NCBI RefSeq assembly: GCF_022678625.1
Contig: NZ_JALBYQ010000004.1
Span: 1 to 64,000 of the forward strand
DNA from: Aliiroseovarius subalbicans
GTDB lineage: Bacteria > Pseudomonadota > Alphaproteobacteria > Rhodobacterales > Rhodobacteraceae
Reading direction: 5' to 3'
DNA: 64,000 nt
Shown: piece after piece, positions 48,882 to 58,077 of the stretch
Layout of the letters: each line of letters opens with the position of its first letter
Position numbering within the stretch: position 1 is the first letter of the stretch
Made by a program: the position numbers and the translations under genes
The notes under the pieces: model-generated
Database searches by the model: none
Told to the model about the DNA's origin: nothing
The model's input: the letters and a program-made list of their open reading frames with translations, nothing else

Positions 48882-49555
48882 GTGAACTTGTCCATCAACC
48901 TTTGCATCGGGCTTCGGCTGTCCTCGGCGGGCGGCTCATCCGGCGTTTCCACCGCCTTCGCCTGCTTCGGCGCGGGTTTGTCACGCGGGGGGTTTACCCG
49001 CAGCGCGACCGCGTTCATGAACTTGCCGGGATCGCCCTCGGCCAGCTGCGCCGCGCCATCGGAAATGCCGCGCAGCAGGTCATCCAGCCAATCCTGATCG
49101 GCCTTGGCGAAATCGCGCAGGACAAAGCCCGCAACCGCGTCCTTGTGTCCCGGATGGCCGATGCCCAGCCGCACGCGTTGATAGGTGTCGCCGATATGTT
49201 GGTGCAGGCTGCGCAGCCCGTTGTGCCCCGCATGCCCGCCGCCCTGTTTCACCCGACATTTGCCCGGCGCCAGGTCCAGTTCGTCATGGAAGACGGTGAT
49301 GTCGGCCGGGGTCAGTTTGAAAAAGCGCATCGCTTCGCCTACCGATTGACCGGAAAGGTTCATGAAGGTTTCGGGCTTCAGCAACAGGACTTTCTCGCGC
49401 CCCAGGCGGCCTTCGGTCAGCGACCCCTGAAACTTGCCGCGCCAAGGGGCAAAGCCGTGGTCATCGGCAATCCGATCCAAGGCCATGAAGCCGATGTTGT
49501 GTCGGTTTCCGGAGTATTTCGCGCCTGGATTTCCCAGGCCGACAAAGAGTTTCAT
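48878..49555 (-). CDS. pth: Peptidyl-tRNA hydrolase
   Basis: A 225-residue Pth that recycles peptidyl-tRNAs. Active-site elements are VGLGNPGAKY, NRHNIGF with the catalytic histidine, PETFMNLSGQSV and FHDELDL with the catalytic aspartate. The C-terminal 35 residues form a Lys/Pro-rich extension. The start at 49555 has AGGAG at good distance. rplY, often its direct neighbour, is 1.6 kb away with two plus-strand genes between. Confidence 0.96.
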   Translation of the reverse strand: MKLFVGLGNPGAKYSGNRHNIGFMALDRIADDHGFAPWRGKFQGSLTEGRLGREKVLLLKPETFMNLSGQSVGEAMRFFKLTPADITVFHDELDLAPGKCRVKQGGGHAGHNGLRSLHQHIGDTYQRVRLGIGHPGHKDAVAGFVLRDFAKADQDWLDDLLRGISDGAAQLAEGDPGKFMNAVALRVNPPRDKPAPKQAKAVETPDEPPAEDSRSPMQRLMDKFT

Positions 49556-49658
49556 GCTGGCTCCTGCAGGAGGTGTTTGGACTTTTCGCGCGCGGGCGAT
49601 AGGCTTGCCGCACCTGCAAAGTATTTCACCCCGGGGGGCCGGGCAAGAGGAGGTTCCT

Positions 49659-50354
49659 TTGGCAAGCTTCGACGTGAATGGGATCAAGCTGCGTGTGCCG
49701 GGCCATTGCCTGACCCCGCCCCTGAAACGGGCGTTGGAGAGCGGGACCTATGAAGGAAGTGAACGCGCGGCGCTGGAGCGACATCTGCGGCCCGACGACA
49801 CCGTGCTGGATATCGGCGCCGGAGCCGGCTACCTGTCGATCCTGGCATCGCGCGTCGTCGGAGGGGAAAACGTCGTATCGGTTGAGGCATCACCGGTGAT
49901 GATGGACGTGCTGCGTGCAAACTTGAACAGCAACGGCGCGCGCGAGGCAGCGTTGGTCCACGGCGCTGTGGTGGGCGACAGCCATGACGGTGACACGATC
50001 GATTTCTTAGTACGTGATGCCTTCTGGGCGTCTTCGATCGCGCCGGAAGATGGCAGCGCGGGCCGCGAAAAAATGCGCAGCGTTCCGGCCTTGAAATTGT
50101 CGAGCCTTCTGGAGATCTACAAGCCCAGCATCGTCACGCTGGACGTGGAGGGCGGAGAGGTCGAGCTGTGCCAACAGCCCTGGCCCGACCATGTGCGCCT
50201 TGTGATCATGGAGATTCATACGAAAATCTATGGGCCGGCGACGATCCAGAAGATCTTTGATGGCATGTCGCGCACAGGCATGACCATCATGCCGTTTGGC
50301 ACACGCGGTGAGGTGATCACCCTGCAGCGGGTGTATCCGGGTGAAGATGCGTGA
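49659..50354 (+). CDS. FkbM-family methyltransferase
   Basis: A 231-residue class I methyltransferase. The SAM-binding motif is VLDIGAGAGYLSILA near residue 45, followed by VVSVEASP and, later, IVTLDVEGGEVEL, the FkbM-type motif. I propose a TTG start at 49659 because AAGAGGAGG stands 6 bases before it and no ATG or GTG fits the fold's start. Substrate unknown. It is divergent from pth and coupled to the DUF4336 gene. Confidence 0.82.
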   Translation: MASFDVNGIKLRVPGHCLTPPLKRALESGTYEGSERAALERHLRPDDTVLDIGAGAGYLSILASRVVGGENVVSVEASPVMMDVLRANLNSNGAREAALVHGAVVGDSHDGDTIDFLVRDAFWASSIAPEDGSAGREKMRSVPALKLSSLLEIYKPSIVTLDVEGGEVELCQQPWPDHVRLVIMEIHTKIYGPATIQKIFDGMSRTGMTIMPFGTRGEVITLQRVYPGEDA

Positions 50355-51052
50355 CAGACCCGGTCATGCAATCGTTTGGGGACCGGATCTGGATTGCGGA
50401 CGCGGCCCCGGTCTCGGTCGCCGGGTTTCACTATCCAACCCGCATGGTTGTGATCCGTCTGGCGGACGGCGGGGTCATGGCGGTCTCGCCTGTGGCCCTG
50501 ACGTCCAAGCTGCGGGACGCGGTGGCAGCCCTGGGGCCGGTGCGCCACCTGATCGCTCCCAACGCGCTGCATCACCTGTTCCTGGGCGATTGGGCCGAGG
50601 CCTTTCCCGAGGCAAAGGTCCACGCGGCCCCCGGTTTGCGGGCCAAGCGCAAGGATATCCGCTTTGACGCCGATCTTGGAGATGCACCGGACCCGGATTG
50701 GGCGGGTGATCTTGAACAGGTTGTGGTGCGCGGAAACCTGATCACCGAAGAGGTCGTGTTCTTTCACGCGCCCAGCCGGACCGTGTTGTTTACGGATCTG
50801 TTGCAACAGTTTCCGCGCGGCTGGCACGCGGGCTGGCGCGGTGTTGTGGCCCGTCTGGATCTGATGGTCGGAGCTGAACCCGCCGTGCCGCGCAAGTTTC
50901 GCGCGGGTTTTGTGAACCGGCGTGCGGCGCGTCAGGCAGTGGCCCGCATCCTGACCTGGCCTGCCGACAATGTTCTGCTGGCCCATGGTGCGCCGGTAAT
51001 GTCGAACGGGCAGGCGTTCCTGACGGGCGCGTTTCGATGGCTGATGCGGTGA
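50351..51052 (+). CDS. DUF4336 family protein (metallo-hydrolase-like)
   Basis: A 233-residue protein of the DUF4336 family, related to metallo-beta-lactamase folds. Segments include VRHLIAPNALHHLFLGDWAEAFPEA (parts) with paired histidines, VVFFHAPSRTVLFTDLLQQ and VLLAHGAPV, which supply potential metal ligands. The GTG start overlaps the methyltransferase stop (GTGA). Function unknown. Confidence 0.82.
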   Translation: MTDPVMQSFGDRIWIADAAPVSVAGFHYPTRMVVIRLADGGVMAVSPVALTSKLRDAVAALGPVRHLIAPNALHHLFLGDWAEAFPEAKVHAAPGLRAKRKDIRFDADLGDAPDPDWAGDLEQVVVRGNLITEEVVFFHAPSRTVLFTDLLQQFPRGWHAGWRGVVARLDLMVGAEPAVPRKFRAGFVNRRAARQAVARILTWPADNVLLAHGAPVMSNGQAFLTGAFRWLMR

Positions 51053-51061
51053 GGCCAAAAA

Positions 51062-51085
51062 AAACGGGGCCCGCAGGCCCCGTTT
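51062..51085. terminator. Bidirectional terminator between DUF4336 gene and rplY
   Basis: AAACGGGGCC and its complement form a 10-bp stem with a CGCA loop, with A-tract before and T-rich sequence after, so it can terminate in both directions. Confidence 0.85.
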
Positions 51086-51112
51086 CGTGTTCTGGTCCGT
51101 GAAGGGCCGGGA

Positions 51113-51769
51113 TTACTCCTCGGCGGCGTCTTCGTCGCCGGTGGTCGGAACATCGCCGGCCTCGACCTCATCACCTTCTTCATCGTCAGCCGAACGCAGC
51201 GACGACGGAGCCGACAGGTTGGCAACCACGAAGTCGCGGTCGATCGTGGTCTTGGCGCCTTTGGGCAACTCGATGTCCGAAATGTGGATGACGTCACCCA
51301 CTTCGCGGCCGGTCAGGTCACACACCAGGTGCTCAGGGATGTCGCCGGCAACAACGTTCAGTTCGACTTCCGGACGAACAACGGTCAGAACGCCGCCCTT
51401 CTTGATGCCAGGGGCCTCTTCTTCGTTGATGAAGTCGACGTGGATGAACAGGTTCACCTTCGTGTTGCGGTGCAGGCGCATCAGGTCCAGGTGCGTCGGC
51501 AGGTCTTTGACCACGTCACGCTGAACGTTGCGGCAGATCACGCGCACGTCGTCGTGGCCGTCCACTTTCAGGTTCCACAGGGTGGACAGGAAACGGCCCG
51601 CCTTCAGCTTCTTGAACAGATCGTTGAAGGGGATGTTGATCGGAAGCGGATCGGTGCCGCCGCCATAAACCACACCCGGGACCATGCCATCACGGCGCGC
51701 CTGGCGAGCGGCGCCCTTGCCTGTCCCCGCGCGAACCGTGGCGTTCAGATCAGGAATCTTTCCTGCCAT
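51113..51769 (-). CDS. rplY: 50S ribosomal protein L25 (CTC form)
   Basis: A 218-residue long form of L25 with the CTC C-terminal domain and an acidic tail ([13 protein letters not shown]). It binds 5S rRNA. Family markers are [17 protein letters not shown] and [17 protein letters not shown]. The start at 51769 has GGAGA upstream. It is separated from pth by two opposite-strand genes. Confidence 0.96.
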   Translation of the reverse strand: MAGKIPDLNATVRAGTGKGAARQARRDGMVPGVVYGGGTDPLPINIPFNDLFKKLKAGRFLSTLWNLKVDGHDDVRVICRNVQRDVVKDLPTHLDLMRLHRNTKVNLFIHVDFINEEEAPGIKKGGVLTVVRPEVELNVVAGDIPEHLVCDLTGREVGDVIHISDIELPKGAKTTIDRDFVVANLSAPSSLRSADDEEGDEVEAGDVPTTGDEDAAEE

Positions 51770-51882
51770 TTGAATTCTCCAAAATTGTAAGGGCGGGAAT
51801 CCTCCAAGGCTGTATCCCCGCGTGAAGCGCTGCCTATAGCGGGGAATCGGGGGGATGGGAAGTGGTTTTTGCCTACCCCGCT

Positions 51883-51933
51883 TGCCTGCCCGGCGCACGT
51901 CCCGCCCACCCACTCCCGTGCGCCGGGCAGGCA
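51883..51933. repeat. 17-bp perfect inverted repeat
   Basis: GCCTGCCCGGCGCACG (51884-51899) is exactly complementary to 51917-51932, and one more T-A pair extends it to 17 bp, around a 17-base C-rich loop. It lies in the divergent gap between rplY and the MFS gene, 114 bases upstream of the rplY start and 64 upstream of the MFS start, so it is not a terminator of either gene in an obvious way. Confidence 0.75.
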
Positions 51934-51996
51934 GGTGAACGGGGCGTGGCAGTTTGAACCTTGCTTTGGGGCACGACCCGTGCCAGCGATGGGCGC

Positions 51997-53145
51997 ATGT
52001 CGATTTCCAACGCCATCCGCCTGTCGCGCCGCACCCTGCCAGCCTTCGCCTCTGAGGGCATTTTCTGGGGCGCGTTCGCGGCCTTTGCACCGGTTCTCAA
52101 GGATACGATCAACGCTTCGGACGGTGCGTTCGGCTGGGTGCTTTTGGCCGCGGCGACCGGGGCGGTGACAGCGATGTGGCTTGCCCCCCTCTTCGACGCG
52201 CGGATGGGCCGGTTCGCCATGGCCGTTGCGGCCCTAATGCTGGGGCTCAGTTTCCAATTGCCGATGTATGTCACGTCGATCGTCCTGTTCGGGGCGCTCA
52301 TGGTGCTTGTCGGGGCCACGTCGGGGCTGTTGGACGTCGTGATGAACGCGCGCCTGTCGATGATCGAAAGCCGCTCGGGCGTGTCGTTGATGAACCTCAA
52401 CCATGCGATGTTCTCGTTCGCCTATGCGGCCTCGGCCCTTGTCACCGGGCTTGCGCGCGAAGCAGGGGCCGCGCCGTGGCAGGTGTACCTTGGCCTGATG
52501 GGAATTGTGTGCCTGTTGGCATGGCGCGCGATGCAGTCGGGGGTCGAGCAATCCGAGCATGAGGAGGAACCCTCCTCGACCCGTCTGCCTGCGGCCGTGT
52601 TCTGGGGCGGCACCATCATTCTGGCCGCCTTTCTGGCTGAAAACGCGGTCGAGGGCTGGTCCGCCCTGCATATCGAACGCACCCTGCGTGGCGGTGCCGC
52701 CGAGGGCGCGCTTGGTCCAGCCGTTCTGGGCCTGACCATGGGGTTTGGGCGTTTCGCCGGGCAGCTTGTCGTGGCGCGGTGGAGCCCGGCCGTGGTGCTG
52801 GTGGTCGCGGCACTTCTGTCGGCTTCCGGGGCGCTGACTGCGGCCTTCGCACCAACCCCCACGGTGGCCTATCTGGGCTTCGGCACGCTTGGGCTGGGTG
52901 TGTCGGTGATTGCGCCCATGGCCTTTGCCCTGGTCGGGCGTCGGGTCACGGATGACATGCGGGCGCGGGCGATTTCACGCGCCGCCGTGGTGGGCTATTT
53001 CGGTTTCTTTATCGGCCCGCCGATCATGGGCTTCGTGTCCGAAGCCACCAGTCTGCGCATGTCCTTCGTGTTCATCGCGGCGGTGTTGGCATCGATTCCA
53101 GTCCTGACGGCCCTCCTGCGCCGCTCGGACAAACCGAAAACCTGA
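51997..53145 (+). CDS. MFS transporter
   Basis: A 382-residue protein with about twelve membrane segments and a Glu-rich central loop ([13 protein letters not shown]) separating two six-helix halves, typical of the major facilitator superfamily. [15 protein letters not shown], followed by [11 protein letters not shown], resembles the YbjJ/FucP-like branch. Substrate not predictable. Its stop touches the convergent lldD stop with no spacer. Confidence 0.83.
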   Translation: MSISNAIRLSRRTLPAFASEGIFWGAFAAFAPVLKDTINASDGAFGWVLLAAATGAVTAMWLAPLFDARMGRFAMAVAALMLGLSFQLPMYVTSIVLFGALMVLVGATSGLLDVVMNARLSMIESRSGVSLMNLNHAMFSFAYAASALVTGLAREAGAAPWQVYLGLMGIVCLLAWRAMQSGVEQSEHEEEPSSTRLPAAVFWGGTIILAAFLAENAVEGWSALHIERTLRGGAAEGALGPAVLGLTMGFGRFAGQLVVARWSPAVVLVVAALLSASGALTAAFAPTPTVAYLGFGTLGLGVSVIAPMAFALVGRRVTDDMRARAISRAAVVGYFGFFIGPPIMGFVSEATSLRMSFVFIAAVLASIPVLTALLRRSDKPKT

Positions 53146-54309
53146 TCACTCCCAATCGCCCGAGAACCCCTTCGGCACCCGCAGGATAGATCGGTCCACC
53201 TTGTTGATGTCCGTGTGGCCGCAAAACCCCATCGAGATGTCCATTTCGCGGTGGATCACCTCAAGCGCTTTGGTCACCCCGGCCTCACCCATCGCGCCCA
53301 GACCATAGACATAGGCCCGGCCGATATAGGTGCCGCTGGCCCCCATCGCGAGGGCTTTTAGCACGTCCTGACCCGACCGGATGCCGCTGTCCAGGTGCAC
53401 CTCGACCCTGTCGCCAACCGAATCCAGGATCGCAGGCAGCACGCGGATCGAGCTGAGAGCACCGTCCAACTGTCGCCCGCCGTGGTTCGACACGATGATG
53501 GCGTCGGCGCCCGCGTTCACCGCTTCAACAGCGTCCTCGGGCTCCATGATGCCTTTGACGATCATCTTGCCGCCCCACATTTTCTTGAACTGCCGGATAC
53601 GGTCCCAATCCAGGCTGGGGTCGAACGCCTCGGCGGTCCAGGTCGACAGGGATGAGGGGTCTTTGACCCCATGCGCATGGCCGACGATGTTGCCAAAGAA
53701 CCGCCGCTTGGTGCCCAACATGCCCAGACCCCAGCGCCACTTGGTCGCGAGATTCAGCATGGTGGGAATGGTCAGTTTGGGCGGGGCGGACAGGCCGTTT
53801 TTCAGGTCTTTGTGACGTTGGCCCAACACCTGCAAATCCACAGTCACCACGATGGCCGAGCAGTTAGCCGCTTTGGCGCGGTCAAACAGCCTCTGCATGA
53901 AGTCGTCATCCTTCAGCGTGTAGACTTGGAACCAGAACGGTTTTTTAGTGTGCTCGGCCACATCCTCGATTGAACAGATCGACATTGTCGATAGGGTAAA
54001 GGGCACGCCGAATTTCTCGGCAGCCCGTGCCGCCTTGATCTCTCCATCCGCGTCTTGCATCCCGGTCAGGCCGACCGGGGCCAATGCGACCGGCATCGCC
54101 GCGTCTTCGCCCAGCATCTGCGTTTTCGTCGAACGGTTGTCCATGTCGACCGCAACCCGCTGGCGCAAGTAGATCTTGTCGAAATCCGAGCTGTTTTCGC
54201 GAAAGGTCTGCTCGGTCCAGGACCCACTTTCCGCATAGTCGTAAAACATCCGCGGTGCCCGGCGTTTATAGAGCCGTTTCAGGTCTTCGATCTCGGTGAT
54301 GACGGGCAT
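53146..54309 (-). CDS. lldD: L-lactate dehydrogenase-like FMN alpha-hydroxy-acid oxidase
   Basis: A 387-residue FMN-dependent alpha-hydroxy-acid dehydrogenase. The family signature with the catalytic His-Gly-Gly-Arg is SNHGGRQLDGA; FMN contacts are in LAPVGLTGMQ and HLDSGIRSGQDVLKAL; the N-terminal FYDYAESGS is typical. L-lactate is the likely substrate, but glycolate or mandelate cannot be excluded. A TTGGT/ACCAA dyad upstream suggests GntR-type control, although no regulator gene is adjacent. Confidence 0.9.
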   Translation of the reverse strand: MPVITEIEDLKRLYKRRAPRMFYDYAESGSWTEQTFRENSSDFDKIYLRQRVAVDMDNRSTKTQMLGEDAAMPVALAPVGLTGMQDADGEIKAARAAEKFGVPFTLSTMSICSIEDVAEHTKKPFWFQVYTLKDDDFMQRLFDRAKAANCSAIVVTVDLQVLGQRHKDLKNGLSAPPKLTIPTMLNLATKWRWGLGMLGTKRRFFGNIVGHAHGVKDPSSLSTWTAEAFDPSLDWDRIRQFKKMWGGKMIVKGIMEPEDAVEAVNAGADAIIVSNHGGRQLDGALSSIRVLPAILDSVGDRVEVHLDSGIRSGQDVLKALAMGASGTYIGRAYVYGLGAMGEAGVTKALEVIHREMDISMGFCGHTDINKVDRSILRVPKGFSGDWE

Positions 54310-54329
54310 GGTGGCCTCCCGAATGTGAA

Positions 54330-54350
54330 TTGGTCAAATTTTATTACCAA
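54330..54350. promoter_or_regulatory. TTGGT-N11-ACCAA dyad upstream of lldD
   Basis: TTGGT and ACCAA flank an AT-rich 11-base centre, 21-41 bases before the lldD start and in the gap to the divergent ZIP gene. GntR/FadR-type regulators of lactate genes recognise TGGT...ACCA half-sites, usually with a shorter spacer, so the match is partial. Confidence 0.4.
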
Positions 54351-54417
54351 GGCTGGCGCGCCGTGGCAATCCGCCTCATGCCCGGATCCCGCATTGCGCG
54401 TCTTGCGGGTCGCGGTC

Positions 54418-55203
54418 ATGGTCTTGACCATGAGCATCGTGATGTGGGGATTGCTGGCGTCGCTTGCGGCGGGGTTGATGACGGGGGTGGGCGCGTTACC
54501 GGTCCTGTTTGGCCGCTCGATCTCACGTCGGACCTCGGACACGCTGTTGGGCTTTGCCGCGGGCGTGATGCTGTCGGCCTCCTACTTCTCGCTCATCCTG
54601 CCCGGTATTGACGCGGCCGAGGCGCTTTATGGGTCTGTAACGACGGCTGCCCTGATTGCGGGCGCGGGCATCGCCTTGGGCGCCCTCGTCGTGGCGGCGA
54701 TGAACGAAGCACTGCCGCATGAACACTTCATCGAAGGGCGCGAAGGAGCCGAAGGCGCGGCGCTGGCGAAAATCTGGTTGTTTGTGATCGCCATCACCAT
54801 TCACAACTTCCCGGAAGGCATGGCGGTTGGTGTGGGCTTCGGCGGCGGAGATGTCGCCAACGGCTTGTCACTGGCCACCGGCATCGGGCTGCAGAACGCG
54901 CCCGAGGGCCTGGCCGTCGCCGTCGCCCTGCGCGGGCTGAACTACTCCAAGTTCACCAGCTTTGCGATCGCGCTTCTGACCGGACTGGTTGAGCCCATCG
55001 GCGGGCTAATCGGTGCGGCGGCCGTGTCCTTTTCCGAGGTTGCGCTGCCCTGGGGCCTGGCCTTCGCCGCTGGTGCGATGCTTTACATCATCTCGCACGA
55101 GATCATCCCGGAAACCCACAGGCACGGGCACCAGAACCGGGCCACAACCGGCCTGATCTTCGGATTGATCCTGATGATGGTGCTGGATGTGGCGCTGGGT
55201 TGA
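54418..55203 (+). CDS. ZIP-family metal transporter
   Basis: A 261-residue membrane protein with the ZIP metal path: TIHNFPEGMAVG, GLQNAPEGLAVAVAL and YIISHEIIPETHRHG. It resembles the GufA/ZIP11 branch, which takes up zinc or related divalent metals. Start choice is uncertain: ATG 54418 and ATG 54430 are both possible and neither has a strong ribosome site. Confidence 0.88.
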   Translation: MVLTMSIVMWGLLASLAAGLMTGVGALPVLFGRSISRRTSDTLLGFAAGVMLSASYFSLILPGIDAAEALYGSVTTAALIAGAGIALGALVVAAMNEALPHEHFIEGREGAEGAALAKIWLFVIAITIHNFPEGMAVGVGFGGGDVANGLSLATGIGLQNAPEGLAVAVALRGLNYSKFTSFAIALLTGLVEPIGGLIGAAAVSFSEVALPWGLAFAAGAMLYIISHEIIPETHRHGHQNRATTGLIFGLILMMVLDVALG

Positions 55204-55207
55204 CCGC

Positions 55208-55999
55208 TTAGGCGCGGTGCGCGCCGTCCGCCAGGGTTTTCACGAAGGCCAGCACCTCGGCCACCGGCTTACCAGCAGCGATTTGACTGACAATCGCGCT
55301 GCCGACCACGGTGCCGTCGGCCACACCTGCAATCGCCTGCGCCTTTTCGGGTGTATTCACGCCGAACCCCACGATGACCGGAATGTCGCTGGCCGCCTTG
55401 ATGCGGGCCACTTCCGGGGCGACGTCCTCCGCGCTGGCCTCGGCTGCGCCGGTGATCCCGGTGATCGAGACGTAATACAGGAAGCCTGAGGTGTTTTGCA
55501 GCACCTTTGGCAGGCGCTTGTCGTCGGTCGTCGGCGTTGCCAGGCGGATGAAGTTCATCCCCGCCGCCTGAGCAGGTAGGCACAGTTCTTCGTCTTCCTC
55601 GGGCGGCAGGTCCACCACGATCAGCCCATCAATCCCGGCGGCCTTGGCGTCCACCAGGAACTTGTCCACGCCGCGATTGTAGATCGGGTTGTAATACCCC
55701 ATCAGGACGATCGGCGTCTTGTCGTCGCCTTTTCGAAACGCGGCGGCCATGTCCAGCGTCTTTTGCAGCGTCATGCCAGCCGCCAAAGCCCTCTGACCGG
55801 CCAGCTGGATGGTCGGGCCATCGGCCATTGGATCGGTGAAGGGAATGCCCAGTTCGATGATGTCCACACCTGCACCCGGCAGGCCCTGCATGACCTCAAG
55901 TGACGTCGCCTCGTCGGTGTCGCCAGCCATGATATAGGCCACAAATGCCTTTTTGCTGTCGGCTTTCAGCGCGGCGAACGTGTCATCAATGCGGGTCAT
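55208..55999 (-). CDS. trpA: Tryptophan synthase alpha chain
   Basis: A 263-residue TrpA with catalytic Glu49 (DIIELGIPF) and Asp60 (MADGPTIQ) at the same numbers as in E. coli. It releases indole from indole-3-glycerol phosphate and works with TrpB, whose gene is 10.4 kb away on the other strand. The unlinked arrangement implies separate promoters. Confidence 0.97.
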   Translation of the reverse strand: MTRIDDTFAALKADSKKAFVAYIMAGDTDEATSLEVMQGLPGAGVDIIELGIPFTDPMADGPTIQLAGQRALAAGMTLQKTLDMAAAFRKGDDKTPIVLMGYYNPIYNRGVDKFLVDAKAAGIDGLIVVDLPPEEDEELCLPAQAAGMNFIRLATPTTDDKRLPKVLQNTSGFLYYVSITGITGAAEASAEDVAPEVARIKAASDIPVIVGFGVNTPEKAQAIAGVADGTVVGSAIVSQIAAGKPVAEVLAFVKTLADGAHRA

Positions 56000-56059
56000 C
56001 GGGGCATCCTTTTAAGTGTCTGCCCCGATGTGCCGCGTTCCAGCGGGAAAATCAATGGC

Positions 56060-56476
56060 TCACGGTGTCGGGCCGTCCGCCATGATCATCCAGCGGATGC
56101 CAAACCGATCAGTCAGCGATCCGAACAGCGGGGTCCAGAACATCGGGGACAGGGGCATGCGCACCTCGCCCCCGTCGGCCAAGGCGTCCCAGACCCGGCG
56201 GGTTTCGGCTTCGTCGGGCAGGGACAGGCACACTTCGCAGCCCGCCATCGCCGGGCCGGAGCCTGACGGATCGTCACTGGCATAAAGCCACCCTTCGCCA
56301 ACCGGTAGCGCGCAGTGCATCACCGCATCGTCCGGCACGCCAGGCATCTGCGCGCGGTCCGTCTCGGGCATGTCGGCAAAGTCCATGATCTCGGGCGCAG
56401 AGCCGAAGATCTGGCCATATCGGGTCATCGCGTCACGGCAATGGCCCTGAAAAAAAAGGTAAGCAATCGGTTGCAT
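56060..56476 (-). CDS. VOC-family (PhnB-like) protein
   Basis: A 138-residue glyoxalase/VOC-fold protein of the PhnB/3-demethylubiquinone-like branch: begins MQPIAYLFFQGHCRDAM (first ligand His/Gln region) and ends with SPMFWTPLFGSLTDRFGIRW, the hallmark C-terminal segment. Activity unknown. It stands alone between trpA and ychF. Confidence 0.87.
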   Translation of the reverse strand: MQPIAYLFFQGHCRDAMTRYGQIFGSAPEIMDFADMPETDRAQMPGVPDDAVMHCALPVGEGWLYASDDPSGSGPAMAGCEVCLSLPDEAETRRVWDALADGGEVRMPLSPMFWTPLFGSLTDRFGIRWMIMADGPTP

Positions 56477-56564
56477 GGTTTTCTCCTCCTCCTCTCATGC
56501 TACCACGCTTGCGCCCACGCCCCCAAACCCATATGCACGGCCCGACAATCAGATGGAGGCCGGC

Positions 56565-57662
56565 ATGGGTTTCAAAATGGGTATCGTGGGTCTGCCGAAC
56601 GTCGGCAAATCGACCCTTTTCAACGCGCTGACGAAGACCGCTGCCGCCCAGGCTGCGAATTTCCCGTTCTGCACCATTGAACCCAACGTGGGCGAAGTGG
56701 CCGTGCCGGATGCGCGACTGGACAAGCTTGCGGCCATCGCGAACTCCAAGGAAATCATCCCGACTCGCATGACGTTCGTCGACATCGCGGGCCTGGTGAA
56801 GGGCGCGTCGAAGGGCGAAGGCCTGGGCAACCAGTTCCTGGCCAACATCCGCGAGGTTGACGCCATCGCCCACGTGCTGCGCTGTTTCGATGACGGCGAC
56901 GTCACCCATGTCGAAGGCCGCGTGAACCCGGTCGAGGACGCCGAGGTCATCGAGACCGAGCTGATGCTGGCCGACATGGAATCGATCGAAAAGCGCCTTC
57001 AGAACATCGTGCGCAAAGTGCGCGGTGGCGACAAGGAAGCGGTGCAGCAGGAACGCCTGATGCGCGCGGCAATGGCCGCGTTGGAAGACGGCAGGCCTGC
57101 GCGCACGGTCGAGATCGACGAGGAGGACAAGAAGGCCTGGACCATGCTCCAGCTGCTGACCTCGAAGAAGATCCTGTATGTTTGCAACGTGGACGAAGGC
57201 GACGCGGCGAAGGGCAACGAATACTCGGCTGCGGTCGAGAAGATGGCCGAAGAACAGGGTGCCGCCAGCGTCGTGATCTCAGCCAAGATCGAAGAAGAGA
57301 TCTCGCAGCTCGACGCCGACGACATGGAAATGTTCCTGGAGGAGCTGGGCTTGAAGGAGGCGGGCCTGGACCGCCTGATCCGCGCCGGATACCAGCTTTT
57401 GCACTTGGAGACCTACTTCACCGTTGGCCCAAAAGAAGCCCGCGCCTGGACCATCCGCGAAGGCACTATGGCACCGCAAGCCGCCGGCGTGATCCACGGC
57501 GATTTTGAGCGTGGCTTCATCCGGGCCGAAACCATCGCCTACGACGACTACGTTGAACTGGGTGGCGAAGGCCCCTGCAAGGATACCGGCAAGATGCGGG
57601 CGGAAGGCAAATCCTACGAGGTCAAGGACGGCGACGTGCTGCACTTCCTTTTCAACGCCTAA
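56565..57662 (+). CDS. ychF: Redox-regulated ATPase YchF (Obg family)
   Basis: A 365-residue YchF/EngD: G1 [10 protein letters not shown]2 around FCTIEPN, G3 [16 protein letters not shown], and the altered G4 (CNVDE in place of NKxD) that explains the ATP preference. A coiled-coil insert and C-terminal TGS domain (FFT-like [13 protein letters not shown]) follow. It binds ribosomes and is linked to stress responses. The start at 56565 has GGAGG upstream. Confidence 0.97.
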   Translation: MGFKMGIVGLPNVGKSTLFNALTKTAAAQAANFPFCTIEPNVGEVAVPDARLDKLAAIANSKEIIPTRMTFVDIAGLVKGASKGEGLGNQFLANIREVDAIAHVLRCFDDGDVTHVEGRVNPVEDAEVIETELMLADMESIEKRLQNIVRKVRGGDKEAVQQERLMRAAMAALEDGRPARTVEIDEEDKKAWTMLQLLTSKKILYVCNVDEGDAAKGNEYSAAVEKMAEEQGAASVVISAKIEEEISQLDADDMEMFLEELGLKEAGLDRLIRAGYQLLHLETYFTVGPKEARAWTIREGTMAPQAAGVIHGDFERGFIRAETIAYDDYVELGGEGPCKDTGKMRAEGKSYEVKDGDVLHFLFNA

Positions 57663-57750
57663 AACCTCAGGAAATCAGCTTGAAAGCGCCCGATTTTAGA
57701 CAAATTGTGCGTTTACCTCTCCTGCATCGCAACAAGAAGCAGGAATTGAT

Positions 57751-57876
57751 ATGCTTGATATAATCGCTTCGTTTAGACCGGGAATGCTCTTGTCCGCCGG
57801 TGGAGGTGCGTTCGTCTGTGGCGTCGTACTATTCTATCTGGTGATTCAAAGAACCCGGAAACGCCGACAAAACTAA
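57751..57876 (+). CDS. 41-residue single-span membrane peptide
   Basis: A short frame starts with ATG 8 bases after AGCAGGA and ends at TAA directly before a hairpin. It encodes 41 residues: an N-terminal MLDIIASFRPG, one hydrophobic span (about residues 12-32, GAFVCGVVLFYLV) and a strongly basic tail (RTRKRRQN), the topology of small inner-membrane proteins. Codon choice is ordinary. No family is recognised. Confidence 0.5.
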   Translation: MLDIIASFRPGMLLSAGGGAFVCGVVLFYLVIQRTRKRRQN

Positions 57877-57881
57877 ACAAC

Positions 57882-57908
57882 GGACGCTCGGCAGTTTGCC
57901 GGGCGTCT
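57882..57908 (+). terminator. Hairpin after the small membrane peptide
   Basis: A 12-bp stem with two G-U pairs and a GTT loop begins 6 bases after the small gene's stop and is followed by GGCCTTTCGGTTT. It supports the small gene as a transcription unit. Confidence 0.6.
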
Positions 57909-57987
57909 GGCCTTTCGGTTTCGGCTTCCCAGATTTCCCGAAAAACGCCCCTTGCCCCCGGTCGCACGCCCCGCTAAACGGGTCGAC

Positions 57988-58077
57988 GGAGACGTGGCCG
58001 AGTGGTCGAAGGCGCTCCCCTGCTAAGGGAGTAGGCGGGAAACCGTCTCGAGGGTTCGAATCCCTTCGTCTCCGCCA
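57988..58077 (+). tRNA. tRNA-Ser (anticodon GCT)
   Basis: A 90-nt class II tRNA: acceptor stem GGAGACG/CGTCTCC, D-arm GCCGAGTGGTCGAAGGC, anticodon stem CTCCC/GGGAG around CTGCTAA with anticodon GCT, long variable arm, T-arm with GGTTCGAATCC, discriminator G and encoded CCA. It reads AGC and AGU codons. Confidence 0.98.
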
